DNA of 64,000 nt from Glutamicibacter nicotianae (GTDB lineage: Bacteria; Actinomycetota; Actinomycetes; Actinomycetales; Micrococcaceae). The notes under the pieces are model-generated. The model did no database searches, was not told the DNA's origin, and was given only the letters and a program-made list of their open reading frames with translations. The stretch is from contig NZ_BJNE01000014.1 in the NCBI RefSeq assembly GCF_006539525.1, forward strand, positions 1 through 64,000, given 5' to 3'. Shown one piece after another: positions 63,899 through 64,000 of the stretch (position 1 is the first letter of the stretch; each line of letters starts with the position of its first letter). The translations under genes were made by a program, and so were the position numbers.

Positions 63899-64000
63899 CC
63901 CCTCCGCCATCGCGCAGCGCGCAGAACACCGTGCCGCCTTCTTCCCTGGCCCCGGGTTCCCTGCTGCTGGTGTTCCTTGGCGGCGCCGCCGGGACAGCCG
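63895..64000 (+). CDS. crcB: Fluoride exporter CrcB (5' end; cut by window edge)
   Basis: The visible 35 codons (ATG at 63895) encode a polar leader, then LLLVFLGGAAGTA, the first-span signature of CrcB/Fluc fluoride channels. The gene overlaps the universal stress protein stop as ATGA. A second crcB copy usually follows in actinobacteria, beyond the window. Confidence 0.75.
   Translation, partial: MTPPPSRSAQNTVPPSSLAPGSLLLVFLGGAAGTA

Overview
This window looks like chromosomal core DNA from a high-GC Gram-positive actinobacterium of the family Micrococcaceae, most likely Arthrobacter or Glutamicibacter. The evidence is the codon bias towards G/C in third positions, an actinobacterial Rho with a long disordered insert, Kgd (fused 2-oxoglutarate decarboxylase/dehydrogenase), the mycothiol-type SigH/RsrA pair, NucS, the 24-residue ribosomal protein bL37, DUF3039 and DUF2550. 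The genus call is an inference from gene content and order. No CRISPR array, prophage, insertion sequence or rRNA operon was seen.

Layout. 1-9.4 kb: an SF2 helicase with a DUF3039 protein, a two-gene ABC exporter, a cysteine-free thioredoxin/TPR protein with a large membrane protein of unknown function, and an AI-2E family permease. 9.4-12.4 kb: nucS, a DUF4126 protein and nagA. 12.4-33.7 kb, almost all on the minus strand, is a long conserved block read right to left: argS-lysA-hom-thrC-thrB (aspartate-family amino acids), rho, prfA-prmC-tsaC-wecA-like, then the ATP synthase operon atpI-like-atpB-E-F-H-A-G-D-C and a DUF2550 gene. From memory this is the Mycobacterium tuberculosis Rv1292-Rv1312 order, but without rpmE between rho and prfA. 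A tRNA-Arg(CCG) lies divergently beside argS.

34-48.7 kb: a small unknown gene, a TrpXYZ-like ABC importer, the giant helicase HrpA, azlCD with a divergent Lrp-type regulator, HIT, rhodanese and MBL-fold genes, a Zur-type regulator, a DUF222-HNH endonuclease with an SOS-box-like promoter, and a DinB-like protein. 48.8-53 kb: zinc/manganese-type ABC transporter genes and two CNNM/CBS membrane proteins. 53.4-64 kb: kgd, a degenerate SGNH-fold protein, bL37, rsrA-sigH, aroA, rsgA, hisN, an MntR-type regulator, a universal stress protein and the start of crcB.

Most genes are ordinary housekeeping genes. The points most worth a second look are regulatory or concern start sites. SigH has a textbook SigR-type promoter plus a second, leaderless promoter, which recalls the two-isoform SigR system of Streptomyces. 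aroA seems to begin at an AUC codon with a good ribosome binding site. The DUF222-HNH gene has an SOS-like palindrome over its -35 region. Eleven genes show a -10 hexamer six to eight bases before the start codon, which points to leaderless mRNAs. The SGNH-fold protein has lost all three catalytic residues. Start codons were re-chosen from ribosome binding sites, -10 spacing and family N-termini; alternatives are given where they matter.
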